Source: Polynucleobacter sp. 30F-ANTBAC (GTDB lineage: Bacteria; Pseudomonadota; Gammaproteobacteria; Burkholderiales; Burkholderiaceae). From it: DNA of 64,000 nucleotides. The stretch covers positions 542,942-606,941 of the forward strand of contig NZ_JACVON010000001.1 of the NCBI RefSeq assembly GCF_018882385.1, in the 5' to 3' direction. Numbering within the stretch: the stretch's first letter is position 1; each line of letters begins with the position of its first letter. A model generated the notes under the pieces. That model was not told the origin of the DNA. It was given only the letters and a program-made list of their open reading frames with translations, and searched no databases. Position numbers and translations under genes: made by a program. This document shows, in pieces, positions 9,206 to 17,156 of this stretch.

Positions 9206-9329
9206 TAACTAAGGGGATGAATAAAGGTTAGTAAAAATGTACTTTTACAAAAATTGTTCTATTAGCTAGATTATGCGCCGAACGCTTTCGCTACGGCATG
9301 AATGCCAATCAACATCTGACCAGCGCAGT

Positions 9330-10100
9330 CTATTCAGCTTGAAAGAAATTGGCCTGATGAAGTGTGTGGTACTCACAGCCCACCCAACCCTCATAGGCCT
9401 GGTCGTCCAACATCATGAAGAAATCACCATAAGGCATCTCCCCTGTACCTGGCTCATGCCTGCCAGGGTGATCTGCCACCTGGATATGGTCAATGAAGGG
9501 CATCAGATCTTCAATCTCTAGAATGTTCTCCCCCATACGGTGCATATGGTAGGCATCGTATTGCAGATAAAGGTTCGACGATTTAACAGCCATGATGGTG
9601 TCAACCGCATGCTGACTAGAAGATAAAAAGAAGTCAGGTATATCAAATGTATTGATTGGTTCAATCAGTAATTTGATATTTTCTTTTTTTAGAGCTTCTG
9701 CTGCAAAAGTGAGATTCGATACAAAAGCACTTTGTGCCTGTTCAAAAGAGACACCTTTGGGGAGTTTTCCAGATAAACAATTGAGATGAGGCACTCCCAA
9801 TGTTTTGGCATATTGAATCGCATCCAACAAGCCAATTTTGAATTCTTCCCCTCGAGCAGGATCACAAGCAATACCACGATCACCACTCGCCCAGTCACCA
9901 GCCGGTAGATTATGAAGATCCATCGCGAGATTCAACTCATCCATCACCGCTTTGATTTGATGAAGCTTAGCGCCTGACAAGGATTCATAGGGGAATTGGC
10001 ATTCCACTGCCTGAAAGCCATCTGCCTTAGCTGCACGAAACCGCTCTAAAAACGGTAAATCAGCGTAAAGAAGGGATAGATTGGCGGAAAAGCGTGGCAT
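9330..10100 (-). CDS. hyi: Hydroxypyruvate isomerase-like sugar isomerase (TIM barrel)
   Basis: 256 aa. The N-terminus PRFSANLSLLYADLPFLERF and the internal IEPINTFDIPDFFL and HIQVADHPGRHEPGTGE match hydroxypyruvate isomerase / OtnI-type AP-endonuclease-fold proteins. They interconvert hydroxypyruvate and tartronate semialdehyde or similar 2-oxo acids. Metal ligands Glu (IEP) and His/Glu (HEPGTGE) are present. The last about 15 residues (after GCEY) do not match the usual ending; an LRW reading that resembles it lies in another frame at 9320-9328, so a late frameshift is possible. Whether it acts with the 2-hydroxyacid dehydrogenase at 61.4 kb in glyoxylate metabolism is unknown. Confidence 0.75.
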   Translation of the reverse strand: MPRFSANLSLLYADLPFLERFRAAKADGFQAVECQFPYESLSGAKLHQIKAVMDELNLAMDLHNLPAGDWASGDRGIACDPARGEEFKIGLLDAIQYAKTLGVPHLNCLSGKLPKGVSFEQAQSAFVSNLTFAAEALKKENIKLLIEPINTFDIPDFFLSSSQHAVDTIMAVKSSNLYLQYDAYHMHRMGENILEIEDLMPFIDHIQVADHPGRHEPGTGEMPYGDFFMMLDDQAYEGWVGCEYHTLHQANFFQAE

Positions 10101-10141
10101 GGATTTGTACTCAACTCCTAAGAAAGTGATCTAATTATGTC

Positions 10142-10753
10142 ATGCGTATCGTTTCAATTTCTGTAGCCACCATTTCCCCCTTATTCGGCATTGACCATCC
10201 CGATTACAAAACGGTTAATTCTGGGATTAAAAAGTTGCCGGTAAGCACTTTGGAAGATGCTGAACCTATCAAAGTAACCAAAGTGGGTCTAGAGGGCGAT
10301 GAGCAAGCAGATTTCAGCGTTCATGGCGGCTTAGAAAAAGCTATCTACGCTTACCCGTCAGAACACTATGCATTTTGGAATGAGCTGCTCCAGCGCGAGA
10401 CCAAACGTGCCACACCAATTAGTTTTGGTTTTGTCGGTGAAAATCTCAGCGTAGAAGGTTTTTCAGAAAGCGCTGTATGGGTTGGGGATATTTGGCAAAT
10501 TGGAGAAGTAGAACTTCAAGTGACCAAACTTCGAGAACCCTGCTTTAAATTTAATGCGCGAATGGCCTACAAAGGATCCTCTAAAGCGATGATCCAATCC
10601 GGCAAGTCGGGTTGGTATTTGCAAGTGAACCAAGGTGGCTGGATCAAAGCAGGCGACTGCATCACCGTCATCCCAGGGCGCAGAGAAACATCCATCCAGA
10701 TGCAAAATGCTTTTCTATTAAGAAAAGATCAACAAAATGAATTACCACTTTAG
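10142..10753 (+). CDS. MOSC domain protein (YiiM-like)
   Basis: 203 aa. It starts MRIVSISVATI and contains LEGDEQADFSVHGG, VGENLSVEGF and KLREPCFKFNARM, where the Cys near residue 133 is the conserved MOSC cysteine. YiiM-type MOSC proteins are molybdenum-cofactor-binding reductases of N-hydroxylated compounds. Length fits YiiM (about 220 aa). It is divergent from the isomerase gene by 41 nt. The next gene starts 11 nt downstream on the same strand. Confidence 0.85.
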   Translation: MRIVSISVATISPLFGIDHPDYKTVNSGIKKLPVSTLEDAEPIKVTKVGLEGDEQADFSVHGGLEKAIYAYPSEHYAFWNELLQRETKRATPISFGFVGENLSVEGFSESAVWVGDIWQIGEVELQVTKLREPCFKFNARMAYKGSSKAMIQSGKSGWYLQVNQGGWIKAGDCITVIPGRRETSIQMQNAFLLRKDQQNELPL

Positions 10754-10764
10754 TTAGATTATTT

Positions 10765-11418
10765 ATGTTTAGTTCTTACCCTCATTACGATACGGTCGCT
10801 ACAGGCTTAGCCCTTGCCATTGAAATCATTGGCACACTGGCTTTTGCCTTAACAGGGATTGTGATTGCGGCACGCAAGCGTTTAGATATCGTAGGGGTTT
10901 CCATGGTATGCGGCCTATCAGCATTTGGCGGAGGCACCTTGCGCGATATTCTGCTCGACCGCCGCCCATTCTTCTGGGTCGAACACCATCAATGGCTATG
11001 GGTTATTTTGGCTTTGTGTGTGATCGCCATGATTTTCTTCCGCTCCAAAGATATTGAACTCACAGAGAAGATGATTCAGGTACCCGACGCCTTAGGTTTG
11101 GCGCTGTTTACCATTTCGGGAACGCAAATCGCTTTAGTGACCGGCTCACCTCTCTTGATTGCAGTACTCATGGGTGTCATGACCGCTATCTTCGGCGGTG
11201 TTTTAAGAGATATCGCTTGTAATGAAATACCCCAAGCTTTTACTGACCATCGCCCTTATGCCGTGATTGCATTCATGGGTAGCTGGGTCTATATCGGCAT
11301 GGAACATTGGTTCATGAACGAATGGCTTTCTTCTTTGATCGCGTTCTCGACGATTGTTATTTTGAGACTTTTTGCCATTCAATTTAATATTGTGATCCCA
11401 AGTTGGATGCGTAAATGA
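10765..11418 (+). CDS. TRIC cation channel family / UPF0126 membrane protein
   Basis: 217 aa with about seven hydrophobic spans. Two homologous halves are visible: GGGTLRDILLDRRPFFW near residue 52 and GGVLRDIACNEIP near residue 147. This internal repeat marks the UPF0126/YicG family, whose relatives are trimeric cation channels. Its stop overlaps the next gene start by 4 nt (ATGA at 11415-11418), so the two are coupled. Confidence 0.85.
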   Translation: MFSSYPHYDTVATGLALAIEIIGTLAFALTGIVIAARKRLDIVGVSMVCGLSAFGGGTLRDILLDRRPFFWVEHHQWLWVILALCVIAMIFFRSKDIELTEKMIQVPDALGLALFTISGTQIALVTGSPLLIAVLMGVMTAIFGGVLRDIACNEIPQAFTDHRPYAVIAFMGSWVYIGMEHWFMNEWLSSLIAFSTIVILRLFAIQFNIVIPSWMRK

Positions 11419-11894
11419 AACTAGCTGTTTTATTTGTGTGCATGGGAAATATTTGCAGGAGCCCTACCGCGCACGGTGTATTTCGATCGTATGTGAAAGA
11501 CGCAGGTCTTGATCATGTGATTGATGTCGACTCCGCAGGAACGCACGCTTACCATGTGGGAGAAGAACCCGATCATCGCTCTCAAGTTCACGCGATGAAA
11601 AGAGGCTATGACCTATCGGATCTTAGCGCTCGACAAATGATCGCAGCCGATTTTGAAAGTTATGATTTAGTACTGGTGATGGATTGGGATAATTACGCCA
11701 TTGCAGAACAACTAGCTCCAGCACACCAAAAACATAAACTCAAACGACTCACCGAGTTTTGTAAAACACAACAGGCAGCAGTCGTGCCTGACCCCTACTA
11801 CAAGGGGGATGAGGGATTTGAAGAGGTTTTGGATTTGGTTGAAGATGCTTGCGATGGCTTGCTAGAGCATTTACAAGCTAGGCTTAAAAAGTAA
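11415..11894 (+). CDS. Low-molecular-weight protein tyrosine phosphatase
   Basis: 159 aa. The P-loop CMGNICRS holds the nucleophile Cys9 and Arg15 (C-x5-R). The general-acid Asp lies in VPDPYYKGD near residue 125. Length is that of the eukaryotic-like soluble LMW-PTP class. It is not beside capsule or tyrosine kinase genes, so a polysaccharide role is not indicated. Translation is coupled to the upstream channel gene. Confidence 0.92.
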   Translation: MKLAVLFVCMGNICRSPTAHGVFRSYVKDAGLDHVIDVDSAGTHAYHVGEEPDHRSQVHAMKRGYDLSDLSARQMIAADFESYDLVLVMDWDNYAIAEQLAPAHQKHKLKRLTEFCKTQQAAVVPDPYYKGDEGFEEVLDLVEDACDGLLEHLQARLKK

Positions 11895-12099
11895 TTTAAA
11901 AAAGTTATTAATTCTTTAATCACTTTATCTATTTAAGATTTCAATATATTCAGCAATACAAAAAGTGCTCCACCATCGATGGTTAATGGTGCTCATTTCG
12001 TAATTTGTAGGAGACTTCCTACACAAATATAAGTAATGTCTGATATTCACAGAACTTCCTTTGAGGCAAGCTAACAGCCTTATTTAAAAGGACGCTCAC

Positions 12100-12675
12100 T
12101 TGAACTCAGACAAGCCCCACAACCCCAACAAACCCGATACCCCGAATCGACCTCAACAAGAGCAGTTTATTTTTAATGAAATAGCCGAGGACCATGTCTT
12201 TACTATCACTTGCCATAAGAAGCCTGAGACCAGCAATCTTGTGAGAGATTGCAGCCCCGCTATTTATCAAAGTGATCAAACAACAAAGGAAGCTGGTATT
12301 ACCAAAGCGAATACCCTCAACACAACTAACATTTCAAGCCGAACAGGTGTAGGGAGTAACCAATACAAGACCAAGCCCTTGCCGCCGATCGATATGCTGG
12401 AGTTATCAATTAACAAATTGGAACTCAAGTTCAAATCAGAGGTGTTAGATGATTTACACAGAAAGATGGCAATGGATCACTTAACGGATCCATTGCTCTT
12501 AGCCGAGAAGATAAAGCTTCCCATGAAAGAAATCCAAGCGCTATGCAAAGCGGATCTTAAGAAGGTGAGCTCTTTTATGATGCTTCATGGTGTTTGTCAG
12601 TTTGGCTACAACATCTATGTGTGTCTTCGAGCAACTGAAGGATATATGCCAGGTGAGATCTTCTTTGAGGGCTGA
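12100..12675 (+). CDS. Hypothetical protein with disordered N-terminal half
   Basis: 191 aa. Residues 1-100 are Asn/Pro/Lys/Thr-rich and probably disordered. The C-terminal about 80 residues look folded and helical: LDDLHRKMAMDHLTDPLLLAEK, then KLPMKEIQALCKADLKKV and a closing segment with CQFGYNIYVCL. The C-terminal part faintly recalls FlhD-type regulators (LLLA.., then leucine-rich and Cys-Phe-Gly) but too weakly to name it. The 12100 start codon is TTG (ttg aac tca), after AAAAGGACG; it could be later. It has a 205-nt leader region with a hairpin at about 12008-12034. It converges with the next minus-strand gene. Confidence 0.5.
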   Translation: MNSDKPHNPNKPDTPNRPQQEQFIFNEIAEDHVFTITCHKKPETSNLVRDCSPAIYQSDQTTKEAGITKANTLNTTNISSRTGVGSNQYKTKPLPPIDMLELSINKLELKFKSEVLDDLHRKMAMDHLTDPLLLAEKIKLPMKEIQALCKADLKKVSSFMMLHGVCQFGYNIYVCLRATEGYMPGEIFFEG

Positions 12676-12700
12676 TGCAGCAATGATCAACCCTCTAGAC

Positions 12701-12916
12701 TTATCTTTTTCTTTGGCCAAGTATCTTGCTACGAACATAACTCGTCCCTGCACCACCTAAAAGCATGCCCATGACCATGGGGTTATCCATCAAGAGCTGT
12801 AGGACCCCCATGCCGGATTGCAATCCTGTATCGAGAGCTTGGGCAATTTCAGTGAACTCTTGCGAGTTGGCGAGTTTGGTTACCACTTGGTTACAAGTGT
12901 TTTGGTCTTCAGACAT
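12701..12916 (-). CDS. Small membrane-associated hypothetical protein
   Basis: 71 aa. The N-terminal half is polar and helical (residues 1-33). Residues 34-57 are hydrophobic and Met/Gly-rich, including MVMGMLLGGAG. The C-terminus is basic (RSKILGQRKR), as expected for a helix with a cytoplasmic positive end. GGGAGG lies about 8 nt before the ATG, inside the end of the upstream 59-aa gene, whose stop is 2 nt before this start. The pair is thus translationally coupled. No family recognised. Confidence 0.6.
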   Translation of the reverse strand: MSEDQNTCNQVVTKLANSQEFTEIAQALDTGLQSGMGVLQLLMDNPMVMGMLLGGAGTSYVRSKILGQRKR

Positions 12917-12918
12917 GA

Positions 12919-13098
12919 TCAGAGCCTCCCAATCAACACCAGGCTCATTAACTTACCAAACGTGAAGGTTGCTTTAGTTGCGAGCTTAAGCGATTGCCCG
13001 AGCACACTTTTTGAGCGCTTGCGAGTGGTCAGCGCCGTTCTCTTGGCTGTTCTCTTAGCTGTTTTAACAACCCTGACTGCTGTTTTCAACTTCATCAT
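12919..13098 (-). CDS. Small basic hypothetical protein
   Basis: 59 aa, not obvious from long-ORF scans. The N-terminus is strongly basic with a repeat-like VVKTAKRTAKRTALTTRKRSK (residues 9-30, with TAKR twice); the C-terminus is hydrophobic (TFTFGKLMSLVLIGRL). A strong Shine-Dalgarno AAGGAGAG lies 5-6 nt before ATG at 13098. Its TGA is 2 nt upstream of the next gene. Lys/Ala/Thr-rich repeats recall histone H1-like or granule-associated proteins, but nothing allows a function call. Its ribosome site is inside a predicted hairpin (see 13090-13129). Confidence 0.6.
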   Translation of the reverse strand: MMKLKTAVRVVKTAKRTAKRTALTTRKRSKSVLGQSLKLATKATFTFGKLMSLVLIGRL

Positions 13099-13129
13099 GA
13101 AACTCTCCTTAAAGAGAATGATGATGAAG
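13090..13129 (-). promoter_or_regulatory. Hairpin that would mask ribosome site and start of the 59-aa gene
   Basis: On the minus-strand RNA, CUUCAUCAU pairs perfectly with AUGAUGAAG, which contains the start codon (9 bp). Inside, CUCU pairs with AGAG of the Shine-Dalgarno AAGGAGAG. Both the ribosome site and the start are therefore paired. Seen in sequence; a regulatory role such as an RNA thermometer is inferred. Confidence 0.45.
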
Positions 13130-13175
13130 CTTGAGCCGCTTAATTAGCTCTGAAAACGATGTGGGAATCTTCGGA

Positions 13176-13400
13176 TTATTGATTCAGTGGGCGCGCGCCA
13201 ATTGGCATGAGTAGATGACGCAAGTTGTTATGGTCGATCTCATGCATGAGCTCAAGCAGTTGGCCAATCTCACCGTTTGGGAAACCTTCTCGAGCAAACC
13301 AAGATAGGTAATTCGCTGGCAGATCACATAGAAGTGTGCCCGCATGTTTACCAAACGGCATTTTCATTGTGACGAGTTTGACAAGGGATTCAGGGGTCAT
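13176..13400 (-). CDS. DUF3820 family protein
   Basis: 74 aa. The core MPFGKHAGTLLCDLPANYLSWFAREGFPNGEIG is diagnostic of DUF3820, annotated in places as a putative quorum-sensing-regulated virulence factor. The fold is small and its role is not settled. It follows the pirin gene on the same strand with about 40 nt between, and that gap holds a perfect 14-bp hairpin. The closest Shine-Dalgarno (AGGAG) is about 13 nt from the ATG, which is long; a start at an internal Met before PFGKHAG is possible. Confidence 0.8.
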   Translation of the reverse strand: MTPESLVKLVTMKMPFGKHAGTLLCDLPANYLSWFAREGFPNGEIGQLLELMHEIDHNNLRHLLMPIGARPLNQ

Positions 13401-13414
13401 AGAAAGATGATAAC

Positions 13415-13450
13415 TCCTACATAGAAGGCATTCTGCCCTTCTATGTAGGA
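13415..13450 (-). promoter_or_regulatory. 14-bp hairpin overlapping the pirin stop codon
   Basis: TCCTACATAGAAGG (13415-13428) and CCTTCTATGTAGGA (13437-13450) form a perfect stem with an 8-nt loop. The pirin stop TAG (13441-13443) is in one arm, and the only AGGAG before the DUF3820 gene is at the end of the other. No T-run follows, so it may couple translation of the two genes rather than terminate. Confidence 0.5.
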
Positions 13451-14145
13451 TCTAATTCAAACAATAAGACTTCAGCATCTTTGCCATTGACCAGAGTTAG
13501 CTGGCTTTCACCATCGATTAGAAGTGCATCACCGCCACTAAGGTCATGGCCATTGACTTGCATCTGCCCTTTAATGAGATGGAAGTACGCTTTACGCTTA
13601 GGATCTAAAGAGAACTGAAATACTTCGTCACCCTCAAAGATGCCAGCATAGATGTTGGCATCAGCATGAACTTTGACGGCCCCATCTTGACCAGTTGGCG
13701 ATGCAATCAAGCGTAGCTTTTGTAACTTCTCCGCTTGAGGGATTGTTTTTTGCTCGTAACTTGGGGGTATCTCTTGAACATTCGGCTCAATCCAAATTTG
13801 TAACAAGTGTGTTTCTTGATCTTTGGCGTGATTGAACTCGCTATGCATGACTCCCGTACCGGCACTCATTCTTTGAACATCTCCCGGAGGAATACCCACC
13901 ACATTACCCATGCTATCTTGATGGGCTAATTCACCAGCCAGCACATAGGTCACAATTTCCATATTTTTATGGCCATGCTTACCAAAGCCTGAGCCAGCTG
14001 CGATGCGATCATCATTGATGACTCGCAAGTTACCCCACCCCATGTGCTCAGGATCGTAATAGCTGGCAAACGAGAAGGAATGATAGGTTTCTAACCACCC
14101 ATGATGCGCGTAGCCACGCTCATCTGATTTTCTTAACTTGATCAT
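13441..14145 (-). CDS. Pirin family protein
   Basis: 234 aa, a bicupin of the YhhW type. Metal ligands are seen in FGKHGHKNMEIVTYVLAGELAHQDS and in TGVMHSEFNH (His and Glu). Some relatives oxidise quercetin; the physiological role is unclear. Length agrees with YhhW (231 aa). The N-terminal KSDERGYAHHGWLETYHSFSFASYYDP-like region is conserved in the family. A following DUF3820 gene may be cotranscribed. Confidence 0.9.
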   Translation of the reverse strand: MIKLRKSDERGYAHHGWLETYHSFSFASYYDPEHMGWGNLRVINDDRIAAGSGFGKHGHKNMEIVTYVLAGELAHQDSMGNVVGIPPGDVQRMSAGTGVMHSEFNHAKDQETHLLQIWIEPNVQEIPPSYEQKTIPQAEKLQKLRLIASPTGQDGAVKVHADANIYAGIFEGDEVFQFSLDPKRKAYFHLIKGQMQVNGHDLSGGDALLIDGESQLTLVNGKDAEVLLFELDPT

Positions 14146-14292
14146 ATGTTTTGCCTTGTTGCGCTTTTGTTTTATCTTTTAATCAATTGCATTACTTTAT
14201 CAAGCAATTGAATTTTTAGCTCAAGTCAAAATTTCCTAAAAAAGCTAAACTATTGAAAAGGTCCTACAGACCTATCAACCATAAGAACACCA

Positions 14293-14679
14293 ATGACAAC
14301 AACGTTCACAACAGAAGACTTGATTACCGCAGCAAAATCGATCGTCAAAGATGAGAAATGCCCTAATTGCGCCGATTTAGCATGCCCTGGATGGGAAACC
14401 ATGCCGAGCTCATTCAATCAAGATGAATTAAATCTGATTGGTACGCTTAAGTCAGAGAATGAGGAGTCTTGGGATGAGTACCATCCACACGGCACTCAAA
14501 TCTGGTCAGCCAATGCACCGATTGCACCTAACTTCCATCCCTACAATAAATGCGATCTGTACCAGTGTCAGAAATGCACACAAATGTACCTAAGATATAC
14601 AGAGTACGGTGGCTATTACGTTGACCAGAGGATTCGTCTGGTGACACCAGAGTTGATTGATGGCGCGAGTCATTCTTAA
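14293..14679 (+). CDS. Hypothetical zinc-ribbon-like protein
   Basis: 128 aa, soluble. Two cysteine groups, CPNCADLAC at about residues 23-31 and CDLYQCQKC at about residues 88-96, could bind zinc. The second is followed by aromatic-rich MYLRYTEYGGYYVDQRIR. No family recognised. The stop codon is the last part of one arm of the convergent hairpin at 14667-14698. A promoter region of about 147 nt separates it from the divergent pirin gene. Confidence 0.6.
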   Translation: MTTTFTTEDLITAAKSIVKDEKCPNCADLACPGWETMPSSFNQDELNLIGTLKSENEESWDEYHPHGTQIWSANAPIAPNFHPYNKCDLYQCQKCTQMYLRYTEYGGYYVDQRIRLVTPELIDGASHS

Positions 14680-14698
14680 GGAAATTTAAGAATGACTC
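14667..14698. terminator. Convergent-gene hairpin (probable terminator)
   Basis: GAGTCATTCTTAA (14667-14679) pairs with TTAAGAATGACTC (14686-14698), a 13-bp stem with a 6-nt loop between two convergent genes. There is no clear T-run, so termination is inferred. Confidence 0.5.
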
Positions 14699-14704
14699 AA
14701 ATTC

Positions 14705-15046
14705 TTACCAACCACCCCTGATACCAATACCTACTCGCATACGCATATCAGCATTTCTTCTCTCTTCATCACGAAGAGAGATCACCAAAAATCTAATAAT
14801 TTCCTCTCTCTTCAAAGTGCAATCTAATTTTTTTTGAGCGATTATTTCTTTAGCCCCAGAAATAATTAATGGATCAAGCTCAGATGTTGTTTTATCCATG
14901 CCGGCATCAACGGCTAGACATAACTCGAAGTCGTTCATAGCATCAAGACGCTGAGTAACCTTTTGAGGCGACATTGTGGCGCAACCAACAAAAGTCACAG
15001 ACATAAATGCTAAGAATATATATTTGATCAAAGTAGAGATAGTCAT
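14705..15046 (-). CDS. Hypothetical lipoprotein
   Basis: 113 aa. The N-terminal hydrophobic segment ends with FVGCATMS, a lipobox with the lipidated Cys at about residue 22. The mature part is helical and charged, with one further Cys pair (LCLAVDAG and LDCTLKREE). It ends RVGIGIRGGW. No family recognised; probably an outer- or inner-membrane lipoprotein exposed to the periplasm. The gene converges with the zinc-ribbon gene. Confidence 0.65.
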   Translation of the reverse strand: MTISTLIKYIFLAFMSVTFVGCATMSPQKVTQRLDAMNDFELCLAVDAGMDKTTSELDPLIISGAKEIIAQKKLDCTLKREEIIRFLVISLRDEERRNADMRMRVGIGIRGGW

Positions 15047-15144
15047 AGTCCAGTTTCAGTCATGATTGATTAGTTTAATAATAATAGATTATTAAACTAA
15101 AAAATATTTCCAAATAAATAATGTCAATAAATTCACTTATCCGC

Positions 15145-16296
15145 CTATTCCCTTAAGGGAGTACGCTCAGCCAGATCATCCCGGTAGGCGGAGATACCTA
15201 GGCGCTCCCGTTCTAAGAATCGCTCTACTGCATCTGCAAAGGATGGGTTTGTCAGATAGTGATACGAGCAAACGATCTTGGGCATGAAACCCCTGGCCAT
15301 CTTATGCTCCCCTTGAGCGCCTCCCTCTAAAATTTCAATGCCGCTTGAGATGCAGTACTCAATAGATTGGTAGAAAGCAGTTTCAAAATGAAGGCACGAG
15401 TGATGCTCCAGCGCACCCCAGTAACGACCGTATGCTTTTTTATGCTCTTTATCCACCACCAATAATGCAGCAGCAATGGGTTGATCAGCACGCTTGGCAA
15501 TGATGAAGTGCAAAGATTCAGGCATAGCCTGAACCCATTTTTGGAAAAACAGTTGATTGAGATATGGCGTCGATTGACGCTCGTGATAAGTCGCAGCGTA
15601 ACAACGATAGAAAAAAAGCACCAGTTCTTCTGTCATCTGCTCACCAGGCACTTGCAAAAAAGTAATCCCGGCATCCCGTACCTGCTGACGCTCTCGCTTG
15701 ATGTTCTTGCGCCTCTTCATGGTGAGAGTGGCTAAGAATTGATCAAAATTATCAAATTGTTGATTCTGCCAATGAAACTGAATCGCCTCTCTTCGCAGAA
15801 ATTTTGACTGTTCCATTAATTGAGTGTCAATTGAACTTGGAAACAGCACATGGGCAGATGAGATATTGAATTGAGTCAAAAACTGCAATAAGCCATTGAT
15901 TAAGTATTCTTGATGCTCTTTGGATGAGGCCAATAAGCGAGATCCTGTCGCTGGCGTGAAAGGTATCGCCGATAAAGCCTTGGGGTAATAGTTCAGACCA
16001 TTCATGGCATAGGCCTCTGCCCAAGACCAATCAAAGACATATTCACCATAGGAATGCGTCTTGAGATAGAGAGGCATGACACCCAAGAGCTCGTCATCCG
16101 TTGTTGAATACAGCGCTAAGTGAGATGGCTCCCAGCCTGTATCAATAGAAACACAGCCCGTCTCTTCTAATAAAGCTAAAAAAGCATGTTGCAGAAATGG
16201 GCCAGCATCCTTCGGCAGGATACGATTCCAATCATCCTCGGAAATAGCAGTGATACTTTTAACAACTCGTATCTCAAGGTTGGACTGCTGGCTCAT
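15145..16296 (-). CDS. FemAB-like / GNAT family N-acyltransferase (DUF482)
   Basis: 383 aa, cytoplasmic. It matches the DUF482 (COG3146) group: a PAxxWN-like start (ISEDDWNRIL), GPFLQHAFLALLEETG, the basic TMKRRKNIKRERQQV block and LEGGAQGEHKMARGFMP near the C-terminus, which is the hallmark of the family. The fold is a double GNAT; the acceptor is unknown, with peptidoglycan or protein proposed. Length fits. A terminator-like hairpin separates it from the upstream nitroreductase gene. Confidence 0.85.
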   Translation of the reverse strand: MSQQSNLEIRVVKSITAISEDDWNRILPKDAGPFLQHAFLALLEETGCVSIDTGWEPSHLALYSTTDDELLGVMPLYLKTHSYGEYVFDWSWAEAYAMNGLNYYPKALSAIPFTPATGSRLLASSKEHQEYLINGLLQFLTQFNISSAHVLFPSSIDTQLMEQSKFLRREAIQFHWQNQQFDNFDQFLATLTMKRRKNIKRERQQVRDAGITFLQVPGEQMTEELVLFFYRCYAATYHERQSTPYLNQLFFQKWVQAMPESLHFIIAKRADQPIAAALLVVDKEHKKAYGRYWGALEHHSCLHFETAFYQSIEYCISSGIEILEGGAQGEHKMARGFMPKIVCSYHYLTNPSFADAVERFLERERLGISAYRDDLAERTPLRE

Positions 16297-16344
16297 TGAT
16301 GTTTTTGATAGTGATTTCTAATTGATGGATGAACAACTACATTT

Positions 16345-16380
16345 AATAAAAATGCGGTGATCCTTGGATCTCCCGCATTT
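16345..16380 (-). terminator. Rho-independent terminator of the nitroreductase gene
   Basis: AAATGCGG (16350-16357) pairs with CCGCATTT (16373-16380); on the minus strand T residues follow. The loop has an additional GATCC/GGATC pairing. T residues also follow on the plus strand, so it may act both ways. Confidence 0.7.
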
Positions 16381-16418
16381 ATTTTTTCTTAGCTGTTTGC
16401 TTGCTCTATCTTGATTCA

Positions 16419-17021
16419 TTAAAAATGATTTTCAATCACCATCTCAGATTTAGAAATAAAACCAGGCTTCGGCCAAGCGGCTTGCGTTGCTTTGCCCACT
16501 ACTAGCATTGCTGCGACAGCATGACCACTTGGCAACTGAATAAGTTCAGATACTTTATTAAAGTCAAAACCAACCATCGGGCAGGAGTCATAACCCATGG
16601 CTTTAGCAGAGAGCATCATGGTTTGCAAAATGATGCCTGCAGATCGCATAGCCTCGTCGCGTTGCAGTTGTTCATTACCTGAATAAAAAGGATTAATCCA
16701 AGGTACCAAAATATCTTGGGCAGCTTTGGGTGCGTTGACCCAATAACGAGCCGGATCTTTATCCCAAGCTTTAATATCTACCGCGATTACAAATAACAAA
16801 GATGCATCGGTAACTTGGGCTTGATCATTAGCCGCCGCACGAAGTTGTGCTCTTAAAGCTTTATCGGTCACATTGACCAAACGCCAGTGTTGGATATTAA
16901 ATGAGGATGGTGACAACATCGCCAAATCAATTAATTGATCAAATTCTTCTTTAGTGAATTGATGAGCTGGATCAAAATGCTTAATAGCTCGACGTTCACG
17001 GATGGCTTCAAATGTGTTCAT
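16419..17021 (-). CDS. Nitroreductase family protein
   Basis: 200 aa, FMN-dependent NAD(P)H oxidoreductase. The FMN-binding start RERRAIKHFDP and the SPSSFNIQHWR motif near residue 40 are clear. GYDSCPMVGFD with VSELIQLPSGH near residues 140-165 is the typical C-terminal half. It probably forms a homodimer reducing nitro or quinone compounds; the natural substrate is unknown. Monocistronic between two probable terminator or promoter regions. Confidence 0.9.
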   Translation of the reverse strand: MNTFEAIRERRAIKHFDPAHQFTKEEFDQLIDLAMLSPSSFNIQHWRLVNVTDKALRAQLRAAANDQAQVTDASLLFVIAVDIKAWDKDPARYWVNAPKAAQDILVPWINPFYSGNEQLQRDEAMRSAGIILQTMMLSAKAMGYDSCPMVGFDFNKVSELIQLPSGHAVAAMLVVGKATQAAWPKPGFISKSEMVIENHF

Positions 17022-17156
17022 GGTTTTCCTTTAGATATCTGAGTAGATACATACTAATGCTTTACAGAAAACTTGGGCGGCTACCACTTGGAAAGACCTA
17101 CTCTCCATTTAGGTATTTAATTGATTGGTGATTGAATTCCCTGGGATTAGAATGCA

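Noticed and set aside
12818..13147. 109-aa plus-strand frame opposite the small-protein pair
   Set aside because: No ribosome site and antisense to two genes with strong Shine-Dalgarno sequences and coupled stops.
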